Below, piece after piece: positions 8,467 through 16,116 of a stretch of 64,000 bases of DNA (within the stretch, counting starts at the first letter, position 1; the number at the start of each line of letters is the position of its first letter). The translations under genes were made by a program, and so were the position numbers. Location of the stretch: the NCBI GenBank assembly GCA_947626435.1, contig CANQSB010000017.1, positions 1-64,000 on the forward strand, given 5' to 3'. The notes below the pieces were generated by a model. It was given only the letters and a program-made list of their open reading frames with translations, ran no database searches and was not told where the DNA came from. The DNA comes from an uncultured Lachnospiraceae bacterium (GTDB lineage Bacteria > Bacillota > Clostridia > Lachnospirales > Lachnospiraceae).

Positions 8467-9306
8467 ATGACAAATTTAGAGCTTCAAAAAATGGCGAATG
8501 AAGTTCGTAAAGGTATCGTGACGGGCGTGCATGCTGCGAAGGCGGGGCATCCGGGCGGCTCGCTGTCTGCGGCGGATATTTTTACATTTCTCTACTTTGA
8601 GGAGATGAATATCGACCCGAAAAATCCAAAGAAAGAGGACAGGGACAGGTTTGTGCTGTCTAAGGGTCATACGGCGCCGGGGCTTTATTCGGCGCTTGCA
8701 AACCGCGGGTATTTCCCTGTGGAGGATTTAAAAACTCTTAGGAAGCTTGGCTCGTATTTGCAGGGACATCCTTGCATGCAGCATGTGCCGGGCGTAGATA
8801 TGTCATCCGGTTCGCTTGGACAAGGCATTTCAGTGGCGTGTGGAATGGCGCTTGGCGCGAAGCTTTCAAATGCTGATTACCGCGTATATACGCTGCTTGG
8901 CGACGGTGAGCTGGAGGAAGGCCAGGTCTGGGAGGCCTCAATGTTTGCGGGGCACAGAAAGCTTGATAATCTATGCGTGATAGTGGACAACAACGGACTG
9001 CAGATTGACGGCAGCATTGATGATGTATGCTCGCCTAATCCGATTGACAAGAAATTTGAGGCATTCAATTTCCATGTAATAAATCTTGCTAATGCGCATG
9101 ATTTCGACCAGATACGTGCGGCGTTTAAGGAGGCAAGGGCGACTAAGGGAATGCCTACGGCGATAATCGCTCATTCTTTAAAGGGCAAGGGCGTTTCGTT
9201 TATGGAGGGCAGCATAGACTGGCACGGCAAGGCGCCGAATGATGAGGAGTATGCTGTGGCTATGGCTGATTTGGAGAGGATAGGTGAAGAATTATGTCAG
9301 AAGTAA
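8467..9306 (+). CDS. Transketolase, N-terminal subunit
   Basis: Thiamine-diphosphate-binding half of a split transketolase (279 residues), which transfers two-carbon units between sugar phosphates. Visible motifs are GHPGGSLSAADI, RFVLSKGHTAPGLYSAL, GSLGQGISVACGMALG, and the ThDP/metal site GDGELEEGQVWEA followed by VDNNGLQIDG. CGGAGG lies just before the ATG. The gene overlaps the C-terminal subunit by 13 bases, so the two are probably translated together. Split transketolases are common in Clostridia. It links the pentose produced by the kinase/epimerase to glycolysis and can also produce sedoheptulose 7-phosphate, the precursor of the heptose pathway at 49.6-52.7 kb. Confidence 0.93.
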   Translation: MTNLELQKMANEVRKGIVTGVHAAKAGHPGGSLSAADIFTFLYFEEMNIDPKNPKKEDRDRFVLSKGHTAPGLYSALANRGYFPVEDLKTLRKLGSYLQGHPCMQHVPGVDMSSGSLGQGISVACGMALGAKLSNADYRVYTLLGDGELEEGQVWEASMFAGHRKLDNLCVIVDNNGLQIDGSIDDVCSPNPIDKKFEAFNFHVINLANAHDFDQIRAAFKEARATKGMPTAIIAHSLKGKGVSFMEGSIDWHGKAPNDEEYAVAMADLERIGEELCQK

Positions 9307-10238
9307 AGAAGATTGCGACCAGAGAGAGCTATGGCAATGCTCTTGTTGAGATAGGCAGGGAAAATCCCAATCTTGTAGTGCTTGACGCGGACCTTGCGGC
9401 GGCTACAAAGACGGGAATGTTCAGAAAGGCGTTTCCGGACAGGCATATTGACTGCGGCATCGCGGAGTGCAATATGACGGGAATCGCGGCGGGGCTTTCG
9501 CTTTCGGGCAAAATTCCGTTTATGAGCTCGTTTGCGATGTTTGCGGCGGGGCGTGCATTTGAGCAGGTGAGGAACTCTATCGGCTATCCGCACCTCAATG
9601 TAAAGATCGGCGCTACGCACGCGGGTATTACTGTGGGAGAAGACGGCGCTTCTCACCAGTGCAATGAGGATATCGCGCTGATGAGGACTATTCCTGGCAT
9701 GGTGGTTATGTGCCCCGCTGATGATGTCGAAGCGCGTGCGGCGGTCAGGGCGGCTGTTGAGTATGTAGGACCTGTGTACATACGTTTCGGGCGCGCGGCT
9801 GTGCCTGTGATTAATGACAGACCTGATTACAAGTTTGAGATTGGCAAGGGCACTGTGGTAAGAGAAGGAACAGATGTCACTATAGTGGCGACGGGCATAT
9901 GCGTTGATTCGGCGCTTGGTGCGGCTGGGCTTCTTGAAGAACAGGGCGTGAGCGCGGAGGTTATCAATATTTGCACGATCAAGCCTCTTGATGAGGAGAT
10001 TATTGTCAACTCTGCAAAGAAGACGGGCAAGGTAGTGACGGCGGAGGAACATTCTGTTATCGGTGGGCTTGGGAGCGCTGTCTGTGACGCGCTCTGCAAG
10101 CATTATCCTGTGCCTGTGTACAAGATTGGCATGCAGGACGTGTTTGGCGAGTCTGGCTCTGCGGCTGCGCTTGTGGAAAAGTACAGGCTTGACGCTAAGG
10201 GCGTTTATGAGCAGGTTAAGGAATTTTTGGGGAAATAA
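9294..10238 (+). CDS. Transketolase, C-terminal subunit
   Basis: Pyrimidine-binding and C-terminal half (314 residues). Motifs: RESYGNALVEIGRE, DADLAAATKTGMF, and CGIAECNMTGIAAGLS with the glutamate that activates ThDP. Next come THAGITVGEDGASHQ and RTIPGMVVMCPADD, then a C-terminal domain with EEHSVIGGLGSAV. The first 13 bases overlap the end of the N-terminal subunit gene. It forms the active enzyme with that subunit; a terminator follows at 10333. Confusion with 1-deoxyxylulose-5-phosphate synthase or pyruvate dehydrogenase E1 beta is unlikely because the partner lies directly upstream. Confidence 0.92.
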   Translation: MSEVKKIATRESYGNALVEIGRENPNLVVLDADLAAATKTGMFRKAFPDRHIDCGIAECNMTGIAAGLSLSGKIPFMSSFAMFAAGRAFEQVRNSIGYPHLNVKIGATHAGITVGEDGASHQCNEDIALMRTIPGMVVMCPADDVEARAAVRAAVEYVGPVYIRFGRAAVPVINDRPDYKFEIGKGTVVREGTDVTIVATGICVDSALGAAGLLEEQGVSAEVINICTIKPLDEEIIVNSAKKTGKVVTAEEHSVIGGLGSAVCDALCKHYPVPVYKIGMQDVFGESGSAAALVEKYRLDAKGVYEQVKEFLGK

Positions 10239-10332
10239 TTTTGAAGTGATTTGACTCCACGGGCATTTATAGGCAGATTAGAGAGCTTTTAGCAAGTAAT
10301 TTTGGACAAAACAAAAATACAAAAACGAAAAT

Positions 10333-10369
10333 AAAAAGGACACTTGTTTGCGCGGGTGTCCTTTTTGGG
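10333..10369 (+). terminator. Terminator after the transketolase operon
   Basis: AAAAAGGACAC (10333-10343) pairs perfectly with GTGTCCTTTTT (10356-10366). The rest of 10239-10491 shows no gene. Confidence 0.8.
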
Positions 10370-10491
10370 TATGACGTGTACGCCGTCAGTCTGTGGATAT
10401 GTCGGACTGAATGGAGAAAGAACATGGTAAAATATGGATGAAACAAATCGGTCTTTGAATGGGACATTATCGAAGCTGTCTGAACTTCCTG

Positions 10492-10520
10492 TTGCAAGGC
10501 ATTGCATTTTAAGGTATTAT
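10492..10520 (+). promoter_or_regulatory. Promoter of the second Rpn-type gene
   Basis: TTGCAA (10492-10497), 17 bp, TATTAT (10515-10520), about 36 bp before the GTG start. Confidence 0.55.
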
Positions 10521-10555
10521 AAAACTAGCAAACACAGAAAAATGGAGGACACCAA

Positions 10556-11542
10556 GTGCAGAACAAAATATCAGGCATAATTGACACAGCCAGCCAGGAG
10601 GCACAGTATGACGCCTGCGTAAAACGTATTTTATCTGAAAAGATAATACTTGCATGGATATTGAAGGAATGTGTCGATGAATTTAAAAAATACTCAATCC
10701 CAAAGATTTTGAAGGAATGTATAGAGGGCGATCCAAAGATATCTACAGTAGCGGTAGACCAAGATGAGCTGGACTACACAGAAGATGCAGACTATACTGA
10801 CACAGCAATTGAAGGACAGAACACAGAAGACAACTCAATTAAAGAAGGCAAGGTCTACTACGACATACGCTTTTCAGCCATAGTTCCTGATACAAAAGAA
10901 CCAATCCACCTGATAATAAACATAGAAGCGCAAAAAAGCGACAAAACTACATACCCTATTATCAAACGGGCAATATATTACGTAAGCCGCATGATATCAG
11001 CCCAGAAAAATAAAGTTTTCACAAAAAGTCACTACGAAAAAATACGCAAGGTATATTCAATCTGGATATTGATGAATACAGACAAGGACAGGGCGAATAC
11101 TATTACAAAGTATAGCATTTCAGAGCAAAATATTATTGGTACATATAAGGAAAATGAAAAGTGCTACGATTTACTTAACATAATCATGCTGGGATTAGGA
11201 AATGCTCAAAATGCGGAGGATAAGCCGATACTAAAGCTGTTGGATGTATTGCTGTCGGCAGACACGAAACCGAGTAAGAAGAAAGAAATACTTGAAAGGG
11301 ATTTTAATATTCCAATGTCAGCATCAATAAGTGAGGAGGCGAACGTTATGTGTAACTTAGGTGAAGGGATTAGGGAACAGGCGTATGAACAGGCAACAAA
11401 AGCAACATGGGCAGAAGCTGTGCTTAATATGATGAAATCACTGAAATTAAGCGCGGAAGAAGCTGTGAACGCAGTCGGCATACCTGACAAGGACAGACAG
11501 CCCATATTAGATATGGTGAGCAAAAAGCATGCTGCAAAATAG
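10556..11542 (+). CDS. Rpn-type PD-(D/E)XK nuclease with internal antitoxin-like start
   Basis: 328 residues, a PD-(D/E)XK family transposase/nuclease different from the copies at 1943 and 54586. YYDIRFSAIVP (D103) and IINIEAQKSD (E124, Q126) fit the D...E-x-Q active site of this superfamily. The region 59-100 is acidic and low in complexity. Residues 265-328 form a C-terminal domain beginning MCNLGEGIREQAYEQ and ending VSKKHAAK. GTG start with GGAGG seven bases upstream. Inside, AGGAGG (11334-11339) precedes the in-frame ATG at 11348 by eight bases, a better site than that of many full genes here. It carries one AYEQ unit where the orphan copy at 12401 has four. By family knowledge the full protein may be a toxic DNA nuclease controlled by its own C-terminal fragment. 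Confidence 0.8.
   Translation: MQNKISGIIDTASQEAQYDACVKRILSEKIILAWILKECVDEFKKYSIPKILKECIEGDPKISTVAVDQDELDYTEDADYTDTAIEGQNTEDNSIKEGKVYYDIRFSAIVPDTKEPIHLIINIEAQKSDKTTYPIIKRAIYYVSRMISAQKNKVFTKSHYEKIRKVYSIWILMNTDKDRANTITKYSISEQNIIGTYKENEKCYDLLNIIMLGLGNAQNAEDKPILKLLDVLLSADTKPSKKKEILERDFNIPMSASISEEANVMCNLGEGIREQAYEQATKATWAEAVLNMMKSLKLSAEEAVNAVGIPDKDRQPILDMVSKKHAAK
11348..11542 (+). CDS. Internal RpnS-like protein (64 residues)
   Basis: In-frame gene within a gene: ATG at 11348 with consensus AGGAGG at 11334-11339. The product has one AYEQ unit and the C-terminal domain AVNAVGIPDKDRQPILD. The same ribosome site and start are conserved in the orphan copy at 12401. Separately made Rpn C-termini act as antitoxins in E. 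coli; this is the strongest candidate for such a start in the window. Confidence 0.6.
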   Translation: MCNLGEGIREQAYEQATKATWAEAVLNMMKSLKLSAEEAVNAVGIPDKDRQPILDMVSKKHAAK

Positions 11543-11568
11543 TCAATCATTTTATAATGATATTATAA

Positions 11569-11617
11569 AAAACAGCGGTAGGGCAGTAAAAAGCCTTTGT
11601 CGCTGTTTGTATTTTTC
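11569..11617 (+). terminator. Terminator of the Rpn-type gene
   Basis: Stem of ACAGCG...GGGC with GCC...CGCTGT, followed by a T-rich run. A near copy stands at 12661-12705, after the orphan C-terminal ORF. Confidence 0.65.
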
Positions 11618-11772
11618 GTGACAATAAAAATCTGCAGAGCGTGTTTTCTATTCAATAACCTGCCATAATGTAGTATAAAAGTTATTGCCAGAGGGATATA
11701 TATTGTGAAACGGAAAATTTTATGCGCAAATTTTTTTACGGGAAAAATGATAGGAGGTTTAAAGACAATATA

Positions 11773-11947
11773 ATGATAAACTACAACTTTATTAATTATG
11801 AAGAGAAACTGTTACATGTAATAAGAACCGGAACGACATCTTTTGAAGACTATAAGGAGATAGTGAAAAATACGAGATATAAATTATACCGATGGTAATG
11901 ATTGCGGTTTTCTTTATGAAGCAGTTCGTGAAGATGTCAATATATAG
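11773..11947 (+). pseudogene. Short frameshifted gene remnant
   Basis: The ATG at 11773 opens MINYNFINYEEKLLHVIRTG and runs 41 residues to a stop at TGGTAA. In the next frame the sequence continues sensibly as INYTDGNDCGFLYEAVRE and ends at 11947. The pattern resembles the start of an ankyrin-like or immunity-type protein broken by a one-base shift, but this is a guess. AGGAGG lies somewhat far (about 15 bases) upstream. Confidence 0.4.
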
Positions 11948-11978
11948 TACAAGATAAAGTAAAATGTGAGGATTTAAA

Positions 11979-12347
11979 ATGTTAAAACTACAATCATTAA
12001 GGATTCCGGCGGGATGGGAAGTTGTGCTTAACAAATTTTTAGAAATTGATGTTGAGGATTGTCCTATAGGAAATGAAAATTGGATGGATTTCACTGAAGA
12101 CATAGCATATCTAAGGCGGAAAAATAAAAAATACAACGTTGGAATTGATTTGGGGTGGTATCCTGACACTGATCCTAATGGAGCGTTTCATGTTAAGGTT
12201 ATAATTGATGAAAACTGGGAAAAGCCGATTATGGATTATATTACTAGAAACAGGAAAGAGGTTGTGAAAATTATTGAGGATTTATTGTTACGGTACTGCA
12301 GCGATTACAACATTGCCCTGGATGTTAAGCATTATTCTGAAAATTAA
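11979..12347 (+). CDS. Hypothetical small acidic protein, immunity-like context
   Basis: 122 residues, no recognised family. Visible features are many aromatics, the GIDLGWYPDTDPNGAF segment, and a C-terminal helix EVVKIIEDLLLRYCSD; no signal or membrane segment. GAGG seven bases before the ATG supports translation. It sits between the Rpn-type gene and a second copy of that gene's 3' end. Small acidic proteins caught between repeated toxin ends are often immunity proteins in polymorphic-toxin loci, but nothing in the sequence proves that here. Confidence 0.6.
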   Translation: MLKLQSLRIPAGWEVVLNKFLEIDVEDCPIGNENWMDFTEDIAYLRRKNKKYNVGIDLGWYPDTDPNGAFHVKVIIDENWEKPIMDYITRNRKEVVKIIEDLLLRYCSDYNIALDVKHYSEN

Positions 12348-12400
12348 GAAGGGATTTTAATATTCCAATGTCAGTATCAATAAGCGAGGAGGCGAACGTT

Positions 12401-12631
12401 ATGTGTAATTTAGGTGAAGGGATTAGGGAACAGGCGTATGAACAGGCATATGAACAGGCATATGAGCAGGCGTATGAACAGGCAGAAAAAACAACATGGG
12501 CAGAAGCAGTGATTAATATGATGAAATCACTGAAATTAAGCGTGGAAGAAGCTGTGAACGCAGTCGGCATACCCGACAAAGACAGACAGCCAATATTAGA
12601 TATAGTAAGCAAAAAGCTTGCGGCAAAATAA
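12401..12631 (+). CDS. Orphan RpnS-like protein (76 residues)
   Basis: Free-standing copy of the C-terminal domain of the gene at 10556. AGGAGG (12387-12392) is eight bases before the ATG, exactly as inside the full gene. An upstream in-frame ATG at 12368 has no ribosome site. The protein has four AYEQ units against one in the parent gene, then WAEAVINMMKSLKLS and the same end (VGIPDKDRQPILD). It has its own terminator. If the C-terminal fragments are antitoxins, this is an extra, possibly diverged, inhibitor without a toxin. Confidence 0.6.
   Translation: MCNLGEGIREQAYEQAYEQAYEQAYEQAEKTTWAEAVINMMKSLKLSVEEAVNAVGIPDKDRQPILDIVSKKLAAK
12434..12481 (+). repeat. 12-bp coding tandem repeat, four AYEQ units
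   Basis: Four 12-bp units (GCNTATGANCAG) encode AYEQ four times; the parent gene has one. Four-residue repeats of varying number are a known trait of Rpn C-terminal regions. Confidence 0.85.
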
Positions 12632-12660
12632 TCAATTATCTTATAATGACGTTATAAACC

Positions 12661-12705
12661 AAAACAGCGACAAGGCGATAAAAAGCCTTTGCCGCTGTTT
12701 TGGTT
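12661..12705 (+). terminator. Terminator after the orphan C-terminal ORF
   Basis: AAAACAGCG and AAGGC pair with GCCTT and CGCTGTTTT. Duplicate of 11569-11617. Confidence 0.7.
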
Positions 12706-12789
12706 ATTCATTACAATAGAACACTTGCAGAGCGTGTTTTATATTGTTTTAACTCATTTGTTTATCATAAGAAAATAGAAAGAATTCCT

Positions 12790-13686
12790 TTAAGCGACGA
12801 TTGTGCCTCCATTTGGATGCATGACCTGCCCCGTCATGTAAGAAGCATCTTCTGATGCCAGAAATACATAGCATGGCGATACCTCGCAAGGCTGTCCCGC
12901 GCGCATCATCGGCACCTGAGAGGTCTTGCGCCCGAAGGTCTTGACTTCCTCCGCCGAAAAAGATGCCGGAATCAACGGCGTCCAGATAGGCCCGGGCGCA
13001 ACGGCATTCACGCGTATCCCTTGCTCTGCGAGTGACAGCGAAAGCGACCTTGTGAGAGCGACTATCGCCCCCTTGGTCGCACTGTAATCAATCAAGTCCT
13101 TGTGTCCCTGAAACGCTGTGACAGAAGTGGTGTTAATGATACTGCTTCCTCGTTTCAGATATGGCAGAGCGGCCTGAATCATGTAAAAATATGATATGAT
13201 ATTGTTTTCAAATACCAGATGGAGTTGTTCCGGAGATATGTCAAGAATACTGCGTTGGATATACTGGACCGCGTGATTGTTGACAAGAATATCAAGCTTT
13301 CCAAAGCAGTCCAATGTCTTTTCAACGCATTTTTTTGCAAAACATCGGTCTTTCAGATCGCCTTGCATCAGTATGCAGCTTCCGCCCAACTGGTGTATGT
13401 GCTTCTCTGTATCATGCGCATCTCGTTCTTCATTATAGTAGATAATCGCGACAGCAGCCCCCTCTTTTACAAAGTCATACGCTACCGCCCTTCCGATGCC
13501 GCTGTCGCCGCCTGTTATAATAGCAACTTTGTTTTCCAGCCTGCGCCCGCATTGTGGACGGTCGGATATCGGCCGCGGCTGCATGATACATTCAAGTCCC
13601 GGTTGCATTTCCTGATGCTGTGGCGGAAACGAAAGCGGGATATCCTCGCATATTGTGACACTTCCGTAATTACTGCATGAATCCAT
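12790..13686 (-). CDS. SDR-family oxidoreductase (general stress protein 39-like)
   Basis: NAD(P)-dependent short-chain dehydrogenase of 298 residues. The dinucleotide loop GGDSGIGRAVA is at about 59-69. NNHA follows at 136-139 in place of the usual NNAG, and the catalytic site has S187 (NTTSVTAF) with Y201 and K205 (YSATKGA). The extra N-terminal 50 residues (PQHQEMQPGLE) resemble the YdaD/YhdF group of Bacillus stress proteins. GGAG stands eight bases before the ATG. It is a single gene, not obviously in an operon with folD downstream (107-bp gap). Substrate unknown. Confidence 0.85.
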   Translation of the reverse strand: MDSCSNYGSVTICEDIPLSFPPQHQEMQPGLECIMQPRPISDRPQCGRRLENKVAIITGGDSGIGRAVAYDFVKEGAAVAIIYYNEERDAHDTEKHIHQLGGSCILMQGDLKDRCFAKKCVEKTLDCFGKLDILVNNHAVQYIQRSILDISPEQLHLVFENNIISYFYMIQAALPYLKRGSSIINTTSVTAFQGHKDLIDYSATKGAIVALTRSLSLSLAEQGIRVNAVAPGPIWTPLIPASFSAEEVKTFGRKTSQVPMMRAGQPCEVSPCYVFLASEDASYMTGQVMHPNGGTIVA

Positions 13687-13793
13687 TTTTACTGCTCCTG
13701 TACGCTGTATATGTCACTGATACTATATGCAATAGCAGGATGATTGTGAATTAAATTTATAAAGCTTGAAAATGGTTCTTAAGCTGCAGTCCC

Positions 13794-14630
13794 TTATTCC
13801 ACGCTGCTGACACAATTGTACATAAGCATCGCGACCGTCATAGGTCCTACGCCGCCGGGGACGGGAGTTATCGCGCTTGTGTGCGGGGCGGTCTTTTCAA
13901 AATCCACGTCGCCGCAGAGCTTGTTGTTAGCGTCGCGGTGAATTCCCACATCAATGACTACCGCGCCTTCTTTTATAAAGGTTTCGTCCACAAATTTCGG
14001 CTTGCCGACTGCCACCACCAGAATGTCCGCCTGCCTTGTTATTTCTTTTAGGTTTTCGGTGCGCGAGTGGCATATCGTGACCGTACCGTTTTCACGCAGG
14101 AGCAGGAGCGAAATCGGCTTGCCCACTATGTTGCTGCGCCCGATAACCACGCAGCGCTTTCCTGATATTTCTATGCCTGAGCGCTTTAAGAGCTGGATTA
14201 TGCCAAACGGCGTGCAGGACACAAAGCCTTTACTGCCGACGCAGAGCGCGCCGACATTCTTTTCGTTGAAGCCGTCAACGTCCTTTTCGGGAGCGATAGT
14301 CTGGATTACCTCATTTTCGTCAATCTGCTTTGGCAGCGGGAGTTGTACGAGTATGCCGTTTACCTTGTCATCATCGTTTAATCTGCGCACCAGTGCAAGC
14401 AGCTCGTCCTGCGTTGTCTCTTCGGGCAGCTCGTACGCAAGCGACTCTATGCCTATGTACGCGCAGGCTTTTTTCTTGTTGCCGACATAGACGCTTGAAG
14501 CGGGGTCACTGCCCACCTGAATTACCGCAAGGCATATGCTTTTTCCATCTGCCTTGAGCGCCGCCGTCTTTTCCTTCAGTTCGTCCTTTATTTCCTGTGA
14601 TATCTTTTTGCCGTCGATTATCTGATACAT
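13794..14630 (-). CDS. folD: Methylene-THF dehydrogenase/methenyl-THF cyclohydrolase
   Basis: Bifunctional one-carbon enzyme interconverting 5,10-methylene-, methenyl- and 10-formyl-tetrahydrofolate with NADP. Signature motifs are YVGNKKKACAYIGI (catalytic lysine), GILVQLPLPKQ, EKDVDGFNEKNVG, the Rossmann loop VIGRSNIVGKP, and the C-terminal ITPVPGGVGPMT. Starting at the ATG at 14630, with GGAGG six bases upstream, gives 278 residues, the usual length; a start six codons earlier has no ribosome site. The gene stands alone between an SDR gene and a divergent methyltransferase. Confidence 0.96.
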   Translation of the reverse strand: MYQIIDGKKISQEIKDELKEKTAALKADGKSICLAVIQVGSDPASSVYVGNKKKACAYIGIESLAYELPEETTQDELLALVRRLNDDDKVNGILVQLPLPKQIDENEVIQTIAPEKDVDGFNEKNVGALCVGSKGFVSCTPFGIIQLLKRSGIEISGKRCVVIGRSNIVGKPISLLLLRENGTVTICHSRTENLKEITRQADILVVAVGKPKFVDETFIKEGAVVIDVGIHRDANNKLCGDVDFEKTAPHTSAITPVPGGVGPMTVAMLMYNCVSSVE

Positions 14631-14851
14631 TTGCTTCCTCCGTTTCAACCGTTCATATTTTAGTTAATTGTATCACAACTAGGCGGTGGGCGCCACAACA
14701 ATTTGACAAATCACAGCCGGATAAAAATCACCGCCGGGCTAAACTTCTGCCCCAATCCCCGGCATATGGCGTCACAGCCGCGTCCGATTAGATTATTTGC
14801 TTATATAGTCCGTTGGTTAAGATTTTTTTTGTTGCAATTTGTTTATTTAAA

Positions 14852-14874
14852 ATATGTCCTATGCGTGCTATAAT
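14852..14874 (+). promoter_or_regulatory. Extended -10 promoter giving a leaderless transcript
   Basis: TGCTATAAT (TATAAT at 14869-14874), with weak TTTAAA near 14846-14851, 17 bp upstream. The ATG of the next gene begins only eight bases after the -10, where transcription would be expected to start. Confidence 0.5.
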
Positions 14875-14881
14875 CATAACT

Positions 14882-16063
14882 ATGGAAAAGCTGAGACAAT
14901 TATTGGACAACTACATAAAGAATGACGGGATGATTTTAAAGGCGACGGCGAGCAACCCGCGCGACAGGGAAAAAATATCAAAGCTGCGGGTACGGCCGGT
15001 GGCGGATAAAGGCGGGCTTTATTATCAGGCGGAAAGCTTCGTCGGGACAAAGGTTTACCACAAAAATATTGCGGCGGACGAGCTTGCGGAATTTATTGCG
15101 GATGCGGTGAGTGCGGACTTCCGACAGCTTGAAGTTGAGACGCCATATCATGGCGCGGTCGCGCTCATAAGCAAAAAAGGAAGCGTAAGCATAAAGGAAA
15201 GGGTTCTGAAAGCGGACGCGGACGCTTTGGCGTTTCCCGCTTTCAGCCATGACAAACAAAAGAAATACATCCTGCCGCAGGATGAGCCGGTGCCGTTTCT
15301 GATAGAGCTTGGCGTGCAGACGTCCAATGGTAGAATCATAAACTCAAAATATGACAAATTCAGGCAGATAAACCGTTACCTTGAATTTGTCCGCGACATT
15401 CCGCCCAGTCTGCCGCAGAAAGAAAACGAACCGCTCCGCATAATCGATTTCGGTTGCGGCAAATCGTACCTGACCTTTGCGCTTTATTATTATCTGAAAA
15501 TAATGAACAAATATGACATTAGTGTCATAGGACTTGACTTAAAGGCAGACGTAATAGAAAATTGTCAGCGGCTTGCGGATAAATTTGGATATGATGGGTT
15601 AAAATTCCTTGTGGGGGACATCAACTCATACGACGGCGCTGACAGCGTTGATATGGTAGTCACCCTGCACGCGTGCGATACGGCGACCGACTATGCACTT
15701 GCCAAGGCAGTCAAATGGAACGCGTCCGTCATACTTTCTGTGCCTTGCTGCCAGCATGAGTTGAATAAGCAGATACGCTGCCGAGAGCTTGCACCGCTTT
15801 TAAAATACGGCATTATAAAGGAAAGGATGTCGGCGCTCATGACAGACGCCATCAGGGCGAATCTGCTCGAAGAACAGGGCTATGACACTCAGCTCCTTGA
15901 ATTTATAGATATGGAGCATACCCCCAAAAACATTTTGATAAGGGCGGTAAAGCGGCGTGGCGCAAGTCAGGTAAAATATGCGAAAACCGGAGGGTACGGT
16001 CTGGAGGAGTTTATGGATTTTATCAATGTATCGCCTACGCTGAAAAAGCTGTTAGCCGACTGA
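14882..16063 (+). CDS. SAM-dependent methyltransferase (Methyltransf_32 type)
   Basis: 393 residues. The C-terminal half is a class I methyltransferase: the SAM loop IIDFGCGKSYLTFALYYYL near residue 186, an acidic strand GLDLK, then DMVVTLHACDTATDYAL and SVPCCQHELN, typical of the PF13679 group that includes RNA methyltransferase-like proteins. The N-terminal about 180 residues look like a separate domain, without a signal peptide. The frame is open 23 codons further upstream, but similarity to a plausible start, the promoter position and the lack of any ribosome site all favour the ATG at 14882. Substrate unknown; a cytoplasmic nucleic-acid target is likely from family knowledge. Confidence 0.8.
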   Translation: MEKLRQLLDNYIKNDGMILKATASNPRDREKISKLRVRPVADKGGLYYQAESFVGTKVYHKNIAADELAEFIADAVSADFRQLEVETPYHGAVALISKKGSVSIKERVLKADADALAFPAFSHDKQKKYILPQDEPVPFLIELGVQTSNGRIINSKYDKFRQINRYLEFVRDIPPSLPQKENEPLRIIDFGCGKSYLTFALYYYLKIMNKYDISVIGLDLKADVIENCQRLADKFGYDGLKFLVGDINSYDGADSVDMVVTLHACDTATDYALAKAVKWNASVILSVPCCQHELNKQIRCRELAPLLKYGIIKERMSALMTDAIRANLLEEQGYDTQLLEFIDMEHTPKNILIRAVKRRGASQVKYAKTGGYGLEEFMDFINVSPTLKKLLAD

Positions 16064-16116
16064 AAATTTAAGTTATTGATTAGAGCGTCCGCTGAAGCGG
16101 GCGGATGGTATGAAAT

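Larger units (their letters stand above)
12345..12750 (+). repeat. Second copy of the 3' end of the Rpn-type gene plus terminator
   Basis: From AGGGATTTTAATATTCC onward the sequence parallels 11296-11660: end of the coding region, terminator, and the GCAGAGCGTGTTTT tail. The nuclease domain is not present. Confidence 0.8.

Noticed and set aside
9297-10103. Long antisense frame across the transketolase C-terminal subunit
   Set aside because: Shadow of a well-conserved gene.
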